DNA from: Patiria pectinifera
Lineage: Eukaryota > Echinodermata > Asteroidea > Valvatida > Asterinidae
Direction: 5' to 3'
DNA: 64,000 nucleotides
Assembly (NCBI GenBank): GCA_029964075.1
Contig: CM057136.1
Span: 8,618,001-8,682,000 of the forward strand
Numbering within the stretch: the stretch's first letter is position 1; each line of letters opens with the position of its first letter. This document shows, one piece after another, positions 34,328 through 48,100 of this stretch. Under the pieces are notes generated by a model, which was not told the DNA's origin, did not search any database, and was given only the letters and a program-made list of their open reading frames with translations. The position numbers and the translations under genes were made by a program.

Positions 34328-34850
34328 GGTTAGAACAAGTGCAAGTGCACAATAAGCTCTGGCAAAAATGAGAGGCGGATGGCACATATGGAACACCACA
34401 CTTTTGGTCAATTTCGGGGACATTTCCTTCTGGATACCTTCCAACCAAGACACAAAATGGCATCCACCTTGTCGAAGGAAGATGTTGTACAGCGCAAGTG
34501 CAAGTGCACAATAAGCTCTGGCCCTGTTGCATGAAGTCTTGCGTGAAATCAATCAAAATGATAGTACATGAACCCCTAAGCTGGTAGAAAATAGGTAGTG
34601 GCAATTGATACTCCCTAGGAGGATAGAAAAAAGTGCACAATAAGCTCTGGCCGTGTTGCAAGAAAGCTTGCATGAAAGTCTTGCATGAAATCGATCAAAA
34701 TCATCCCCGCCAGAGTATAAAAATGCGACGGCGAAAAATGCAACTCTGATGGCACATATGGAACACCATACTTTTGGTCAATTTTGGGGACAGACAGAAC
34801 GACAGACCGACAGACCACCAAGTGACATGTAAAAGCTCCTGCCAGAGCTT
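34328..34850. repeat. AAGCTCTGGCC dispersed element, partly triplicated
   Basis: GTGCACAATAAGCTCTGGC occurs three times (about 34345, 34506, 34634). GGCACATATGGAACACCA occurs twice. The right end CTCCTGCCAGAGCTTAA (about 34836) inverts the AAGCTCTGGC start. Related to 20358-20440 and 21360-21589. Confidence 0.65.
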
Positions 34851-35353
34851 AATAACATTGAAATATTTCTGTCCTTTATAAGAAAACTTGTTTTGCATTT
34901 ATATTAAGTGGAGACATCAGCATGCACAATCTTAGTCGGAAAATTGGGACTCTCAGTACTGTGTATGAGAGTCCCAAAACTTAAGGTATCCATATCGTGC
35001 AAAAGTTTGTGCTGCATAATAAAACCAGTGTGAATCAAATTTGCAAGCTTCTTACTCACTACAGTTTCCTCAATAATCCCCGAAACTTCTGTCTCGCAAA
35101 GTTGCTGTTGTGAGCATTGCATCACCAAAAATTCAGCTTTTAATTCTAATTTTGCAGAGAGTTATCGAAATCCAAACGTGAGACATCACGTTGATGTGTT
35201 CTGCAATGCTTTGTGCAAAAAAAAAACTCCCTAGCTAGAACATTTTCATCGTGTAGATAAAACAGCGCCCTCTTGTTGATCTGAGTGAATGTAGAATGTT
35301 TCATTTTTTAACAGAGGGCGCCATGTTCATTTGGTTATCAATTAAAAAACAAG
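34851..35353. other. Intergenic, no gene recognised
   Basis: A short inverted pair GGGACTCTCA/TGAGAGTCCC at 34946-34977. Otherwise nothing is recognised. Confidence 0.45.
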
Positions 35354-35356
35354 TAA

Positions 35357-35666
35357 GGCCAAGTTCGCGCAAGGACTATAGTTGACCAATGGTTAACTAA
35401 CGTTTGCCCGAACTCTGTCTAGTCGACGATGGTTGACTACGCTAGTCGACTAGTTGGAACCAGCCTACTGGGGTTGGTTGCTTCGCTGGTAACCAATAGC
35501 CGCGCGCATCCATAATGCTAGCAGAGAGCCAGGATCCAGAAGTTTTGCGGTGACATTTTGACCAGCGTTTGACTAGAGACGTTCACACGTTGCTATTAGT
35601 GCGCAGGCGTAAGGTACGTCACAAATCAACCACTAGTCGACTAATGGTCCTTGCCCGAACTTGGCC
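35357..35666. mobile_element. Harbinger-like MITE, 310 bp
   Basis: TAA flanks at 35354-35356 and 35667-35669. The ends GGCCAAGTTCGCGCAAGGAC and GTCCTTGCCCGAACTTGGCC are inverted. A GTCGACTAG-type inner inverted repeat is present. No coding capacity. The GGCC end and TAA duplication fit PIF/Harbinger; this is a different family from 32307. Confidence 0.85.
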
Positions 35667-35669
35667 TAA

Positions 35670-36124
35670 GCTGCAAGGCTCTACCTACACCTACCCAGAA
35701 TAAATTGGGAATCACACACACATTTTCAGAGCATGGAGAATGACGTGGATGGTTTTTGAACTGCCAAGAACTTGCCTTAAAATTGGATTTAAGGTCTCAA
35801 ATTTCGCAGGTGACATGCTTGCAACTATATCATTTTGATGTATGTGTTGTGTGGGCATTAATTAGCCTAATGGTGAGTAAAAAAAGGTCAGTAGTAATTT
35901 TGCACGTTTTTATGCACTCACGGTCCCAGTCTGGCACAATCTTATACATTGCATGCTTGTTATAGCTGACATTTCTAGAATTGCAAAAAAAATAGTTGAA
36001 AATGAAGAATAAAATTTAAATATTTCTGTCCTATGTAAAAGAAAACTCGTTTTGCATTTATACTGAGTAAAAGACACCAGCACACAAGAGTGCTGTCCTA
36101 CTTGTAAGTCGTGGTCGGGGTGCG
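35670..36124. other. LRPAP1 downstream region
   Basis: Would contain the LRPAP1 3' UTR on the minus strand. I see no clear AATAAA on that strand here. No other feature. Confidence 0.4.
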
Positions 36125-36193
36125 TTAAAGTTCGTCGGCGCGATCCCGGCCGCGTTGGATCCGTCCTCTCATGTCATTCATAAACTCATGAAC
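36125..36193 (-). CDS. LRPAP1: LRPAP1 exon 7 (C-terminus, ADEL)
   Basis: Follows a TTCCGCAG acceptor in phase 0. Encodes 'VHEFMNDMRGRI...' and ends RADEL-stop, parallel to human '...HLQDLSGRISRARHNEL'. The basic helix and the ER-retrieval position are both conserved. Confidence 0.93.
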   Translation of the reverse strand, partial: VHEFMNDMRGRIQRGRDRADEL

Positions 36194-39100
36194 CTGCGGA
36201 ATAAAAATCAGCCGTGCATAAATTATACTTGAAATCCTCCAGGATGTCACTGACTCTGCCTCAACATATTGACAGTGATTGCCAGGGGATTTTGCAGGAA
36301 TTGAGGCAGTGGTCACCCCTCCAAGGACCACATTCAAGAAATAATGGGGGATTTTGCGGGATTGAGGCTGTATGCTATTTTTACATGGAGCAAGTTAGAG
36401 GATTTTGCAGGATTGAGGTTACATCCTAGCCAAAAAAATGCCTCAGGAGTAAGGGTTAATAAGGCCCCCCCCCCCAAAGTCTCCGGTTTCTGGTATGGAG
36501 CTTGCCCCAAAAGTGGTGCAGCGATGCAGGTGTTTTTTTTTCCCCTTAGTTTCATTTTCTTCAAATGTCGGCTGATACATGTATGTTGCAGATAACGCTT
36601 CGATCCCCTTAAAAGTCTCAAAAATATCCTTCAGGGTGGAGCTTGAGGTGACCTCAGTAAGGCCATAAGGTTTGAGAATTCTGCACCCACTTACGATCTT
36701 GATCGACAAGAACATTCTTCGAGAAATTTCGATAGTCAAGTGAAATGGTAACGTCAGACCATACAGCGACATCAACATCGTGCATGTGCTGCCAGGCTGG
36801 TCATTAGTCTGCTCCCTTACATATTGCACTAATTAAAAGCGTTTACAGGTTCCAGATACACGACCATCGCTCCCTCAGTCTGGCTTCCAGACACACAATT
36901 ACAAAACCACAACACCGTCTGCAAATGGTGCCCGACTAAATTTAGTGCAAAATATATAGGGGCCGGAGAGGGCACATAAAGCTTATACTCGATGGCAACC
37001 CCATCTAAAAACACATTAAAATTGTGCAGCAGCAGGATTCCAGTCAAACCAGTGAGTTTGGCGGTTTTGAGATATCATCTTAGAGAAACTTTTGAATTTT
37101 GCCAACGGGCATAGCTACTGCGATGAGCGCGCAGACCAGAAACCGGAGACTTTGTTTTGTTTTGCCTAACTTACATTGCTCCCAAGTTCCCTGGCTTCGT
37201 CCCTGAGCGTCTTGTGCTTTAAGGAGTCCACGGAGTCCCCTTGTTTCTTGGCAATGCGATACTGCTTCTCAGCATGCAGAGACTGGACCTGCACATCCTC
37301 GTATTTAATGATCTTGGCCTCGAAATGTTTCAGCTCCGCCTGCAAAAGAAGAAATGATTTTAATAAGGGAATAAATTTGTGCTTGGCCAGTTTTAAACAA
37401 GAATTTTTAAAACCAGCTAGGGGCCTGGATGCGGACAATGGCCCAAGCCGAAGGCAAGGGGCATTATCTTCGTCCAGACCCCTAGCCCATTACAAACAAA
37501 CTTGATTAATACAGGCGAAGTGCATATTTGATCCAATACATATCTTTCGGTCAAAAAGTATAAAAAAAAAAGTCAACAACAAATTACAAATTTCTAACTG
37601 TTTTCAACAATTTACTTCAGGTTTTGGGAAACACCCCTTTGGGTGTATATATACAGGGTGAACCGAAAAAATTGCAATCCTAAAACATTTGCCTTTAAAA
37701 AAAAAAGGGGATCGGTGGGTTTTTATGTTTTGGGTATCAGAAAGAGCTTCCTTCATACTGAAACACACAGGAAAATAGCACGTCGGGTTGCTGACAAAAT
37801 GCCAATTAAAGGGACACTAGGTCCTGGAACAGCCCAATTGGGCTACAAAACGCGCTTTGAACGAGATGATGTTAATCGGAAATAACATTTAAAAGTAGGA
37901 TTTAAACATCCACACAACTATCCTTTCAAAACTGGGCGTTTTTGTGTTATTCCTGTATTATGCGTGCAAGAACGAATTTCGGGGTCCACTTTTGCGACCC
38001 CAACAAATTCAAGCTGTTTGGATGCTAGTTGTGATTTCATTCGTAAAGTGTTCGCCTTTTGCGGACGTTGAAGAAACCACTTTTTTTGCATTGAAGATTG
38101 GTCACCGCTGTTCCGAGACACACAACGTGTATCGTACACTGAGAACGACACGAAAAATGTATTCGTACTCCGTCATGTCCGATGTGAACAAGCGAGTTTT
38201 GTTCGTCTTTTCTTGGGAACGGTAAGACATTAAGCTGGTTTCCTTTTAACCAGATGTTTGAAATAGGCCAAGTAAACAATCCAAAACATACAATTTTCGG
38301 GGATTTCAGGACCTAGTGCCCCTTTAAGTAAAAGTAGTCATTTTTCATCCTGTACACAAGTACTTCAAACAGTGAAACATTTTACCGTAAGTCTACTGTG
38401 CAATAATCCTTCATTTGTGCAATTTCTTTAGAATTGTGACACATTAATGATGCGGAAAGGGTTTAAAATAGGACTAAAATGGATCAGATACCTGTTCAGG
38501 TGGAAAACAAAAGGTATTTCCATCAAATTCATTTGTACTCTTGTCATATCATTTGCCATGTTGTTTGTAAGGACTAGGACATGCACAAATACATGTACAT
38601 GTAGGTATACCTGTATACAGTGAAAATAACTTATATGTGGTATTTTTTTTCGTACAAGATGAAAAATGACTACTTTTACATAATTGGCATTTTCTCAGCA
38701 ACCCAGTGCTATTTTCATGATTTTTTTTTCTTCTGTACACATGGTATACATGTACATGGTATATAATAGAAAAATCCCCCAGCTTTATTCTGATACCCAA
38801 AACATAAAAATCCACCAATCCCTTATTTTTTACAAGGCAAATGTTTTAGGGTTGCCAATTTTTTTGGGTCACCCCGTATACACAGTCCGAGGGGTGTGCA
38901 AAATCATATTAAAATTGGAGGATTCAGGTTTTTCAGGGATAGCAAATTTTTTTTTTTAGAGGCAAATGTTTTAGGCTGTTTTTTTGGGGGTCATCTAGTC
39001 TAGAGGCTAGACGTTGTTATTGTTTGTACGCGATAGCCGCCTCGCGCTGCCGCGATAAGCGGTTGCCGCGCGAGGGCGCTATCACGACCAACCGATATCG

Positions 39101-42100
39101 CCCACGAACCCGCCAGAACAGCGCTATTGGCTGTGTAATGCGCGAGTACCTGTTTGGTCTAATATATGCAGTGCGCAGTTTTAAAAATTCATAGTAGTTC
39201 TTCCGAAGCAAACTCTCAAATTTCTTCCAGTAGGTGAAAAGCTGCAGCAAGACTTTTGTGATATTTGGTCAGCTCTTTTTTTGTGCGTAGTATGTGAAGG
39301 ACTGAAAATTAATCGTAATTGCCGGCAGAAGTCGCACATGTATGCGCACTAATTTCCCCCATTTTTCAGGGGAGATTTTAGCAAGTGTTCTAGACGTTGT
39401 TCCGACGGGTTCTTCGGCGATATCGGTTGGTCGTGAAAGCGCCCTCGCGCGGCAGCCGGTTATGGCGGCGGCGCGGCGGGCTATCGTGTACAAACAATAA
39501 CAACGTCTAGCCTCTAGACTAGGGGTCATCCTGTATGGTACGAGCCACGTGCGCGTTGCGCTAAAATTCTCCTTGCAATATAGAAATTGGCACGCGCGAG
39601 CGCTGTCTGGGCAAGTCAGGGGAAAAGAAAACTCACGCGTATAGATTCCAGCTCCTCGGCTGTGAAATTGGCAAACATGGCTTCCCTCCAGAGGTTAATG
39701 ACCCTTGGTTCCGTGAACTCCCCTTTGTGCTCGTCAGGGAGCATCTTGTTGGACAGACGCTGGAAGTCGTTGGTCAGCTCGCGATGTTGGATCTTCAGGT
39801 CGAGCTCCAGGACCGAGCGCTCGTCTGGGTCAATGCGTTTCTTGTCTGCATGTGTCTCGACGCGATTCGCATCTCTGGTTCCTGCAGAGGCAATCACAAG
39901 AGGGTGACATATTTTCATATTGACTGGCAATGTGGTCACTAAATGCCATTTATAACACTTTATCCTGGTTGGCTGAAACACGGTCACATGTGATTCACTA
40001 ATATAGGCTAGTGTCTGAAACTTGCGTCAGTGTGAACAAGACGTGCATTGAGACATCGCGCGTGGTAATTTCCAGAGTAGAGTGCCTGATTGGGCCCTAT
40101 GCAGTGCCGAAGTGAATACGTCACGCGCACAAAATGCGTGTAAAAGACACTAGCGCGTGATTCAGCCCGAGAACCAACATGCGCGATTGGAGATTCAGCC
40201 CGAGTGTTGGTGATTCAGACCGGGAACCAACACGAGCGCGTACTCCATTCGTTTACACTACACTTCCTGGTTCTAAATGACGTCACACTTCGGTACTCCA
40301 TACTCAAACATTTTTTACTGATAACAGTGCCCTCGGAAAAAACTCAAAACTTTAATCTAGGGAAAGGAAAAGTGTTCCTTTAATTGTTGAATTGTTGTTG
40401 AATTAAAACAGTTTAGTAACAAAAACCCTTTTCCTTTTCTAATCTTTTCTTATTTTATATTTTGGACAGAGGCGAGTTATAAAACACATTTGGACTGGCA
40501 TAATCCGGTCACTAGTGCACGTCTATTCCCCTCGGACCTCTGAGTGACCAAAAGAGGGTCTTTCATGTATTTCCCTCGTCCTGTCACAGTCCCTCAGGGC
40601 ATATGGACGTGCACTAGTGACCTCATTGCCAGTCAATATGTATACTATCCACCCTCGAACCATGATATATTTGTAAAGTGTATATGCAACTTTTCATTTC
40701 AATTTTCCGTTATGTAAAGGCCATAAGGAGGTGTTCGATAGTGTACTCACGGTCGCCATAGAGCTGGCCGGACAGCTGCTCAAACTGCTCTTTTTTTTCC
40801 TGGTGGTGGGTCAACTCTTCTTTCAGCTGTTCCAATTCCAGCTTGTTAAAATTAGGCGCTGTCACAAAAACCAAAAAATACATACATTAACCCTAACGTA
40901 CCTGAATCCATCAAAATCCACATCCCTGTTTTGGAGGATTTTGGCAAATTCAGGATACCTCCATACTGAAAAGTTGGGGGATTTTGATGGATTCAGGACA
41001 GTAAACCTAGTAGTACTGCAGGATTTTGGTGGATTCAGGATACCTCCACATTGAAACAGGTAGGGGATTTTGATGGATTCAGGACGGTAAGCCTAGCAGT
41101 ACTGCAGCATTTTGATGGATTCAGGATACCTCCATATTGAGCAGTTAGACTTTGATGGATGCAGAAAGCCTAGCAGTACTGCAGGATTTTGGTGGATTCA
41201 GGATACCTCCATACTGAAAAAGTTGGGGGATTTTGATGGATTCAGGACAGTAAGCCTTGCAGTACTGCAGGATTTTGATGGATTCAGGATACCTCCATAT
41301 TGAGTACATGTAGTCGGGGGATTTTGATGGATTCAGAAAGCCTAGCAGTACTGCAGGATTTTGGTGGATTCAGGATACCTCCATAATGAGCAGTCGGGGG
41401 ACTTTGATGGATTCAGAAAGCCTAGCAGTACTGCTGTATTTTGGTCATGTTGGTAGATTCAGGATACCTCCATATATTGAGCAGTTGGGGACTCTGATGG
41501 ATTCAGGATGTTTGCAAATGTTGTATACTCCCTTTAAACCAACTTACACTGTTGTGCTTTTATCCAAAGCTTGTTCAGTTTATGGTCTTGGAATTCTTCG
41601 CCGGTCATGTCCCTTTTCTGGTTGGCTTCTTTCATCCGTAGCTGCTCCTTGCCGTCATAGGGAATGATTCCAAATTTCCTCATGATATCTGAAGGAAAGG
41701 ACACATACATTTAACAAAATAACCCTAACCTTCCCAAATCCTCCATTTTGTAGGATTGAGGCTATATGGCTGATTTTGGAGGATGCACCGTGTCAAGGTC
41801 TTAGGCCGGACCTTGTGTTGTTTATGCTCAGCCGTGCATAAATTTAGGCCTAAATTATATTTGAAATCCTCTGCACTGCTCCAGGATGTCACTGGCTCTG
41901 CCACAACATAGTGAAAGAGATCGCTGGAGGATTTGGCAGGATTGAGGCAGTCGTCACCCCTCCAAGGAACATACATATATTCAAGAAATAGCGGATTATA
42001 TTTTGGAGGCTGTATGCAATTTTTATAAGGAGGCAGTTGGAGGAATTTGCAGGATGAGGTTGCATCTTAGCAATTATACAATGTACCTAGGGGAGGTAGG

Positions 42101-45100
42101 GTTAACCCTCTCACCTCCCCCAAGCCATCAAACCCCAACGGCATGTTTTGATGGAGTCTGTCAGGATGGGTAGGCCTACAGTACCCCTAAACTGACAGTT
42201 AAATTGACAGTTTTTACATTGGGTTGGCACACCTCCAGAATCAAAGTCAGAAATACGTGTGTGCAGTTTCCCATACAATGTAACGTGTTGGAATTTGCCA
42301 GGATGGGTACGGTTCCAAGTACATGTAATAATAATAATAATAATAATAATAATTACACATTTATACCGCGCAACATATCTGTCCAGAAACAGGATACCCA
42401 AGGAAAAAAAATTTGGAGGAAAAAAGGTTCGAATCAATGAATGAAGTATTAATCAAATCACGAGAAGGTTTTGGTGAATAAGAAAGTCTTCAAATTTGAC
42501 TTAAAACACTGTAGGGATGAAGATTTGTGGATGTCTCTTGGGAGAGTGTTCCAGACTCGTGGTGCAGCTACTACGAGTGACCTGTCTCCCCACGACCGTC
42601 TCGATCTGATCTCCGACAACCTGTGGATGTTGCTGGAGCGAAGACCTGAACGGCGGGGAACATTAGTTTGAAAAAGCTCCGAGATGTACAGTGGAGATTG
42701 ACCGGTAATTGCCTTAAAGGTTGTCATGGCAAGTTTGTATTGAAGTCGTTGTTTGATGGGGAGCCAATGTAGTTGCTTGTAAATTACATGTATGCTATGG
42801 ATTTAGGATTAAAGAATCGAATACATTGTGGAATTTAATACAACATGGCATTCGCGGGCGAGTAAATTGTTTTAGTGAAATATATAATAATGCAGTGTTC
42901 TCCACATGTAGGTTTTGGGAGGGTGGGCCGCCCTCCTAAGAATTAAGGCCGCCCTGCCAAAGGATTGGCCGCCCTGCCCAGAAAATTGACCGCCCTGCCA
43001 AAAATTTTACAAATCATAGATTTTCTAACGATTTTTTTCACAAAATGTCATTTTATTTCAATCATAATTTTGAAGAAAAGTCGATGGAAATGGCACGTTA
43101 AAATCATCGCGAACGTAGTTTTAATCTCTTTCACCAGTCGTTAGTGGAGTATTTAAACGGTAGAAACACAGGGCATAACACTGATCAGAGCCTTCTGCGG
43201 CTGGACAAAAGGTTACACATTGACATGCGACATGGAAAAATCACTGTGTCGCACGTGCGTGCGAATATGCAATGGTACCATATAAGAGGCGCGTACGTAC
43301 CGCACCGTACCGTCCGCTAGCACATGGCCGGTCGGGAACGGGTAGCCTTGTGAACGATCCAGTGGATAAAATCATTATGTTGTGCGATGTTCGGAGGTTT
43401 CAGATTTAGTTGTACAAAATGCAATGCTTTAAAAATCATGATGATTATCTCGAGGATAGCGAAGAGAGCATTAGCGAAACATTTCACTGGCATTTGCTGG
43501 AAGAGAAAGACGATAATGCCTGATTTTTCCCCACGTATGAATGCAAGTGTAGTAGTGGAGTTGTGTGGTTGAATCATGGACATGATTGAAGCACCATGAA
43601 CGGTGCCCCTTTCTTTCGGACTTTTCCCTCGACTTTCTCAAGTAAGAAGTGGACTCCTTTATTGATGACTCCATTACTCTAACCGTAATTCAGGCATTTT
43701 ATGCAATGAAAACACTGACCTTTTTTTTTTCATCGTAAAATTTTGTTTGAATCGAAAGTAAAGCAGGAGTTGGTGTCCGGAAATTGGGCATGAGGTGTAT
43801 CGTACACGTACATGTGTGTAATGGCAGCGTGGACCAGATTTCGGACACGTATTTTTGTTCGACCTATTTTCCGATTTTTTTTTGCCATATGCCAGTTCCG
43901 ATGACGTCATGCCGCCCTCCCAAGGAAAAAGTCTGTGGAGAACACTGAATAATGCAAGAAAAACAGAAAAAAATAAACCCATTTACCATCTTGCAACCAA
44001 GAATAAAGGAACTATTGAGAGTGGTTACAAAACTTTCCTTTTCTTGTTTTACATATTTTTTTCTCTTTTCGTATAAATTTGGAAAGTGATCAGTTTCAAT
44101 TCCATTTCAACGTGTCACATTTCCATTGGCTTCAGCTGTCAAGTCGTCAGATGTGTCTTATTTGCTTTCACTTTCCACAATATTTTGTAAATTGATGTAC
44201 GATAAATTGCGACGCCAGCATAACTAGTGGGCAGTTTATTTGAGATTTGGGTCTTTTTTGGAATGCAGACAACTGCAATGCCACGTCAGTGAAGCAAATG
44301 TAAATTTACACAGAAATTTACATTGTAAATTTACATTAGAAATACACATGTCCATTTGGCCAAAAAAAAAAAATATTTAGGCTCTAATACACGGATGAAA
44401 CTACTTGAAAAAAAGAGATAAGAATCATTTCAAAAAGTCTCAAAACATACCTACACATGTTAGGTTTATTACTAAAGTGGCCTAATATGTGACAGTCAGA
44501 TTTTAAGTTGTACGCTTTTCTTTTGAATCTTTTTCCTTCAAACAAACCACAAAGGAAAACTGAATCTTGAGGCGTATTTTAATAATTTTTCTTTACAAAA
44601 AAAGTGGATTATATAAATCATATTGTCCGCCTAAGAATGGTTGTTAATAAAGATATTGTGTACTACAGTTGTTGAAATAAGTATTCTGTGTCATTTTCGT
44701 TGTTGCTCCAAACAGTCCAAACACACAGTCAATTGTTTGGGGGTTTTTTGACGAAAAGGTTTTCAGGTCATTGTGTTTAAATGGTGACATTCTTTGAACG
44801 GATTGAGCAATTTCAGTAATTGTTTCATCTAAAAGTAGCTCATGAAATTGGCTTTCCAGTCAGTATTATTTTGGGTGCTACCTACATGTATTTTTTTAAA
44901 TATGAAATAGATTATTTTGGGGGTTTGGGTTCCCCTTTTTTTGTACTCGCCCTGTATAAAAAAAACAGTGAATTTCATATAAATGCAGTGTATTTTATTG
45001 CAACCACAAATTGGATTCTTACAGAGTTTCACACTATTGAATTGCTATCCTGGCGTTCCAAAAAAAAAGATTGGTTTAATGAGTACTCGAGGACGACAGC

Positions 45101-48100
45101 TGCAGCCAATCAGATTTTGCCACAGCTGACTTGGCGACTGGTTGGACTGGTGGTTATTTTTGATACTAGTTTCGTTTTCGATCATCTACATGTACATTGT
45201 ACGTGTTTTTTTGGCTTTTTAAAGTCATGTAGGCTGGAGTAAATTGACGATTTAAACACAAAATTAAACAAGGGAAAAACACAATACTGGCCAACAACGA
45301 TGGAAACACTCTTCACAGCTGGAAAGCATCCACGAATAAAAAAATCTGTGTTGAACACTAAATGGAACAACTGTTATAAGAATAACCACTGTATTGTTTT
45401 CTTCATTAAAATCTGTGGTTTGAATTTGAGGTGTAATATTAAATCACTTTATTGGTCATAAAGTAAACGTTATCCACCAATCCAGAGGACACAAAAGCCA
45501 TAAAGAATTGTACAGTATGCTGGTGTTTAGAACTTTAGGCCTGCTTTAATAGGCGCCATGCCGCGCTACATGTACATGTACACATGTACAATGTACTTTG
45601 GCAAACTACAATGTACCGGTAAGTTGAACCATGGAAGAATCAGAGTTGGGCCCAGCAATAGCATGGCAGTTGCTCTAAACACCGAGCTTAATTAGCCAAA
45701 CTGAATGCCTCTACTAAGCACCGTCGATATCAGCATTTTAAAAAATCAATATATCGAAAATTCTTTATCGAGAATATTCCATATATCAATTATCCCATGT
45801 GAAAGTTAAAGACCAGTTGCCTGCCGAGAAGCACTTGGTATGTTCGTTGTGAGTAGTTGTTTTCGTTGATTTATCCCCAATAAACATCCAGAATTTGTCG
45901 GTAAAATGGACTGAAAACATGTTTTACTTGTTTTTTTTCCGAACAATTTATCAAAAGAAAAGGGCGCATGCCTTTCTGAAATGTTACGTCGACATTTACA
46001 AAGGCGGTTCGGGTAATAAAATCGATAAAATGGAATCGAGTACCCGTAATCAACGGTCGGGTTACGGGTACCCAGGTACCCGTCACTGCCTTAAACTTAA
46101 TATAGTTCGGGTTGGTCGAGTTACCATGAGCATGATAAATGCACAAATGGTGAGGCCTTATACATGTGCGTGGTTTTCCCATGGCGGGTAGGAAACACGC
46201 CATGGGCTTGAGCTGCTTACATACATGTACATGTACATGTACGTGTATGTTTGTTTGTTGGTTGGTTGGTTGGTGGACACTTTACTCGGCCAAATATTGT
46301 ATTCATGCAACTCGAGTATTACAGCTTTGCATTCGAAGACCGGTTTTGCAAACAAATGCGCATGCGTCTACTTTGTATATTTTTGCATATTAGATCACTC
46401 CCCATTTGTCTCCGTTTTCTGTACTCTTGAGGAACAGGATCGGCCGAGCTGCACGGACGGTGTCGTTGGCCGTCTTCACATTTTAGGCCAAGTCAAAAAC
46501 AAAACACGTTAAGCGTCCCCGCCCACTTTCTTTTTGGCAGCCACTTGGATATTTTGATTTTTTTTTTTTTTTAATAAAGCAAAAATGTCGACCGATCCAT
46601 CGTAAAATCAAATACTTGCAAGTCGGAACTTCTACATGTAATTCTAAACTCTATCTTTCACTTCCCAAATGATGCAGCGGACCCTGCGATCTCCAAACCG
46701 GCCTTGACGTGGACAAGAATGCCCGCGCTGCAGAGTATTTTAATTCTTGTAATCTAACTGTGCCAGAAAACTATTAAAAATACTGTATATATGTTGAATT
46801 CTCTTGTCCAGCATGTCTGTTTCATTTTTAATATCTTTGAACAGTGTAAAAACCAACTGTTGTTGGCCATCTTGAAAATAAAAACAAAAAAATAAATTAA
46901 TAAAAAAGCCCCGCCTCCTATTTTTTTTTCAAAAGCTCGGACGCTAAACATTTTTTTTAAAAGTTTTTAAACTTGGCCTTAACTGACCACTGTGGTTGTA
47001 CCACTTAGCACTTGTTGTTTCTGTAGCCTGTAGGTCTCTGGGAAAAAAAGTCACCTGTGAGTTTTCGTCTCAAGAGGGTCTCCGTGTCTCCCTCGGGGTC
47101 GCCACCGTCTTGTTGGTGTTTCTTGAGCTGCAGCACCTTGACGTCGTGCTGCTGCAGCGTTTGACTCAACTCCTCCAACTTCTTAGGTGGCAAGTTCATC
47201 TAGAGAATGAAACATGTATGTAGGCTAAATAAAAACTGAATATTCAAATTTATTTTAATCATAAACCAAATATCTCAATAGCAGTTTTTCAATTTAATTT
47301 TTGGAAAATGTAAACCATTTGTCAAACATGTCAAATGCCACACTTGTGTTGAAATCCATGGAAAGAATCATAATGTTGCAACCTGACGCTGCTTTTTCTT
47401 CATATATCATCTCAATGTAGGTCATTCGTTGCAAAAATGATGATAAGACATGAATCTGGGACTGAGAAATATTTCCAATTTTGTTAGGAAAACTTTCCTG
47501 ACGGGCATAGACTTTGTACACAAGCGCGGAAGTGGCGTCAGGTAGCAACATTCTTTTCCAAATCCATAAATAAGTTATGCCTACCCCCGGCCTCAATGTG
47601 GTGCGCTTTCTTGTGATTTGCCCCATCATATAAGAATGCGTGCTCATTCTTAAAGGTACATTTACAGTCCATCATTTGTAATTTGTGCATTTTGTTCCTT
47701 TGAAGCAACGAAAGTGCTCAAGATCTAAAGAAGGGTGCAGAACAACTAACCTGATGAAGTTTCAGCTCAGCTTTATAGCTGTATATTTCGAGAAAAACAA
47801 CATTCTAGGATCTCGATTTCAAATCAAAAGTTGCTGAATCATGTTTTGAATTGGGCCTGAATTCAGCGTCAGAGACACGTTCTCACTGAGCCGATTGCAG
47901 CTACGCGATGTCGCGTACTTATCCGACGAATTATAGCAACCGCGCGCGCGTGTGCGTTGTGCTAATGCTTGCACGTACGCACTTCACTGAATAACAAAAC
48001 GAGCTACTAATTTGAATTTCCTACGGTGCTTCTTAAGAAGCACCGTTGGAAAGGCCTTCTTTTGTTGATTTCTTCAAAATGAGAGCTTGCCAGAAAGAAT

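Noticed and set aside
44820-45242. 140-aa hydrophobic open frame in LRPAP1 intron 2
   Set aside because: No recognisable domain, AT-rich, opposite to the gene, and partly overlaps a repeat end.
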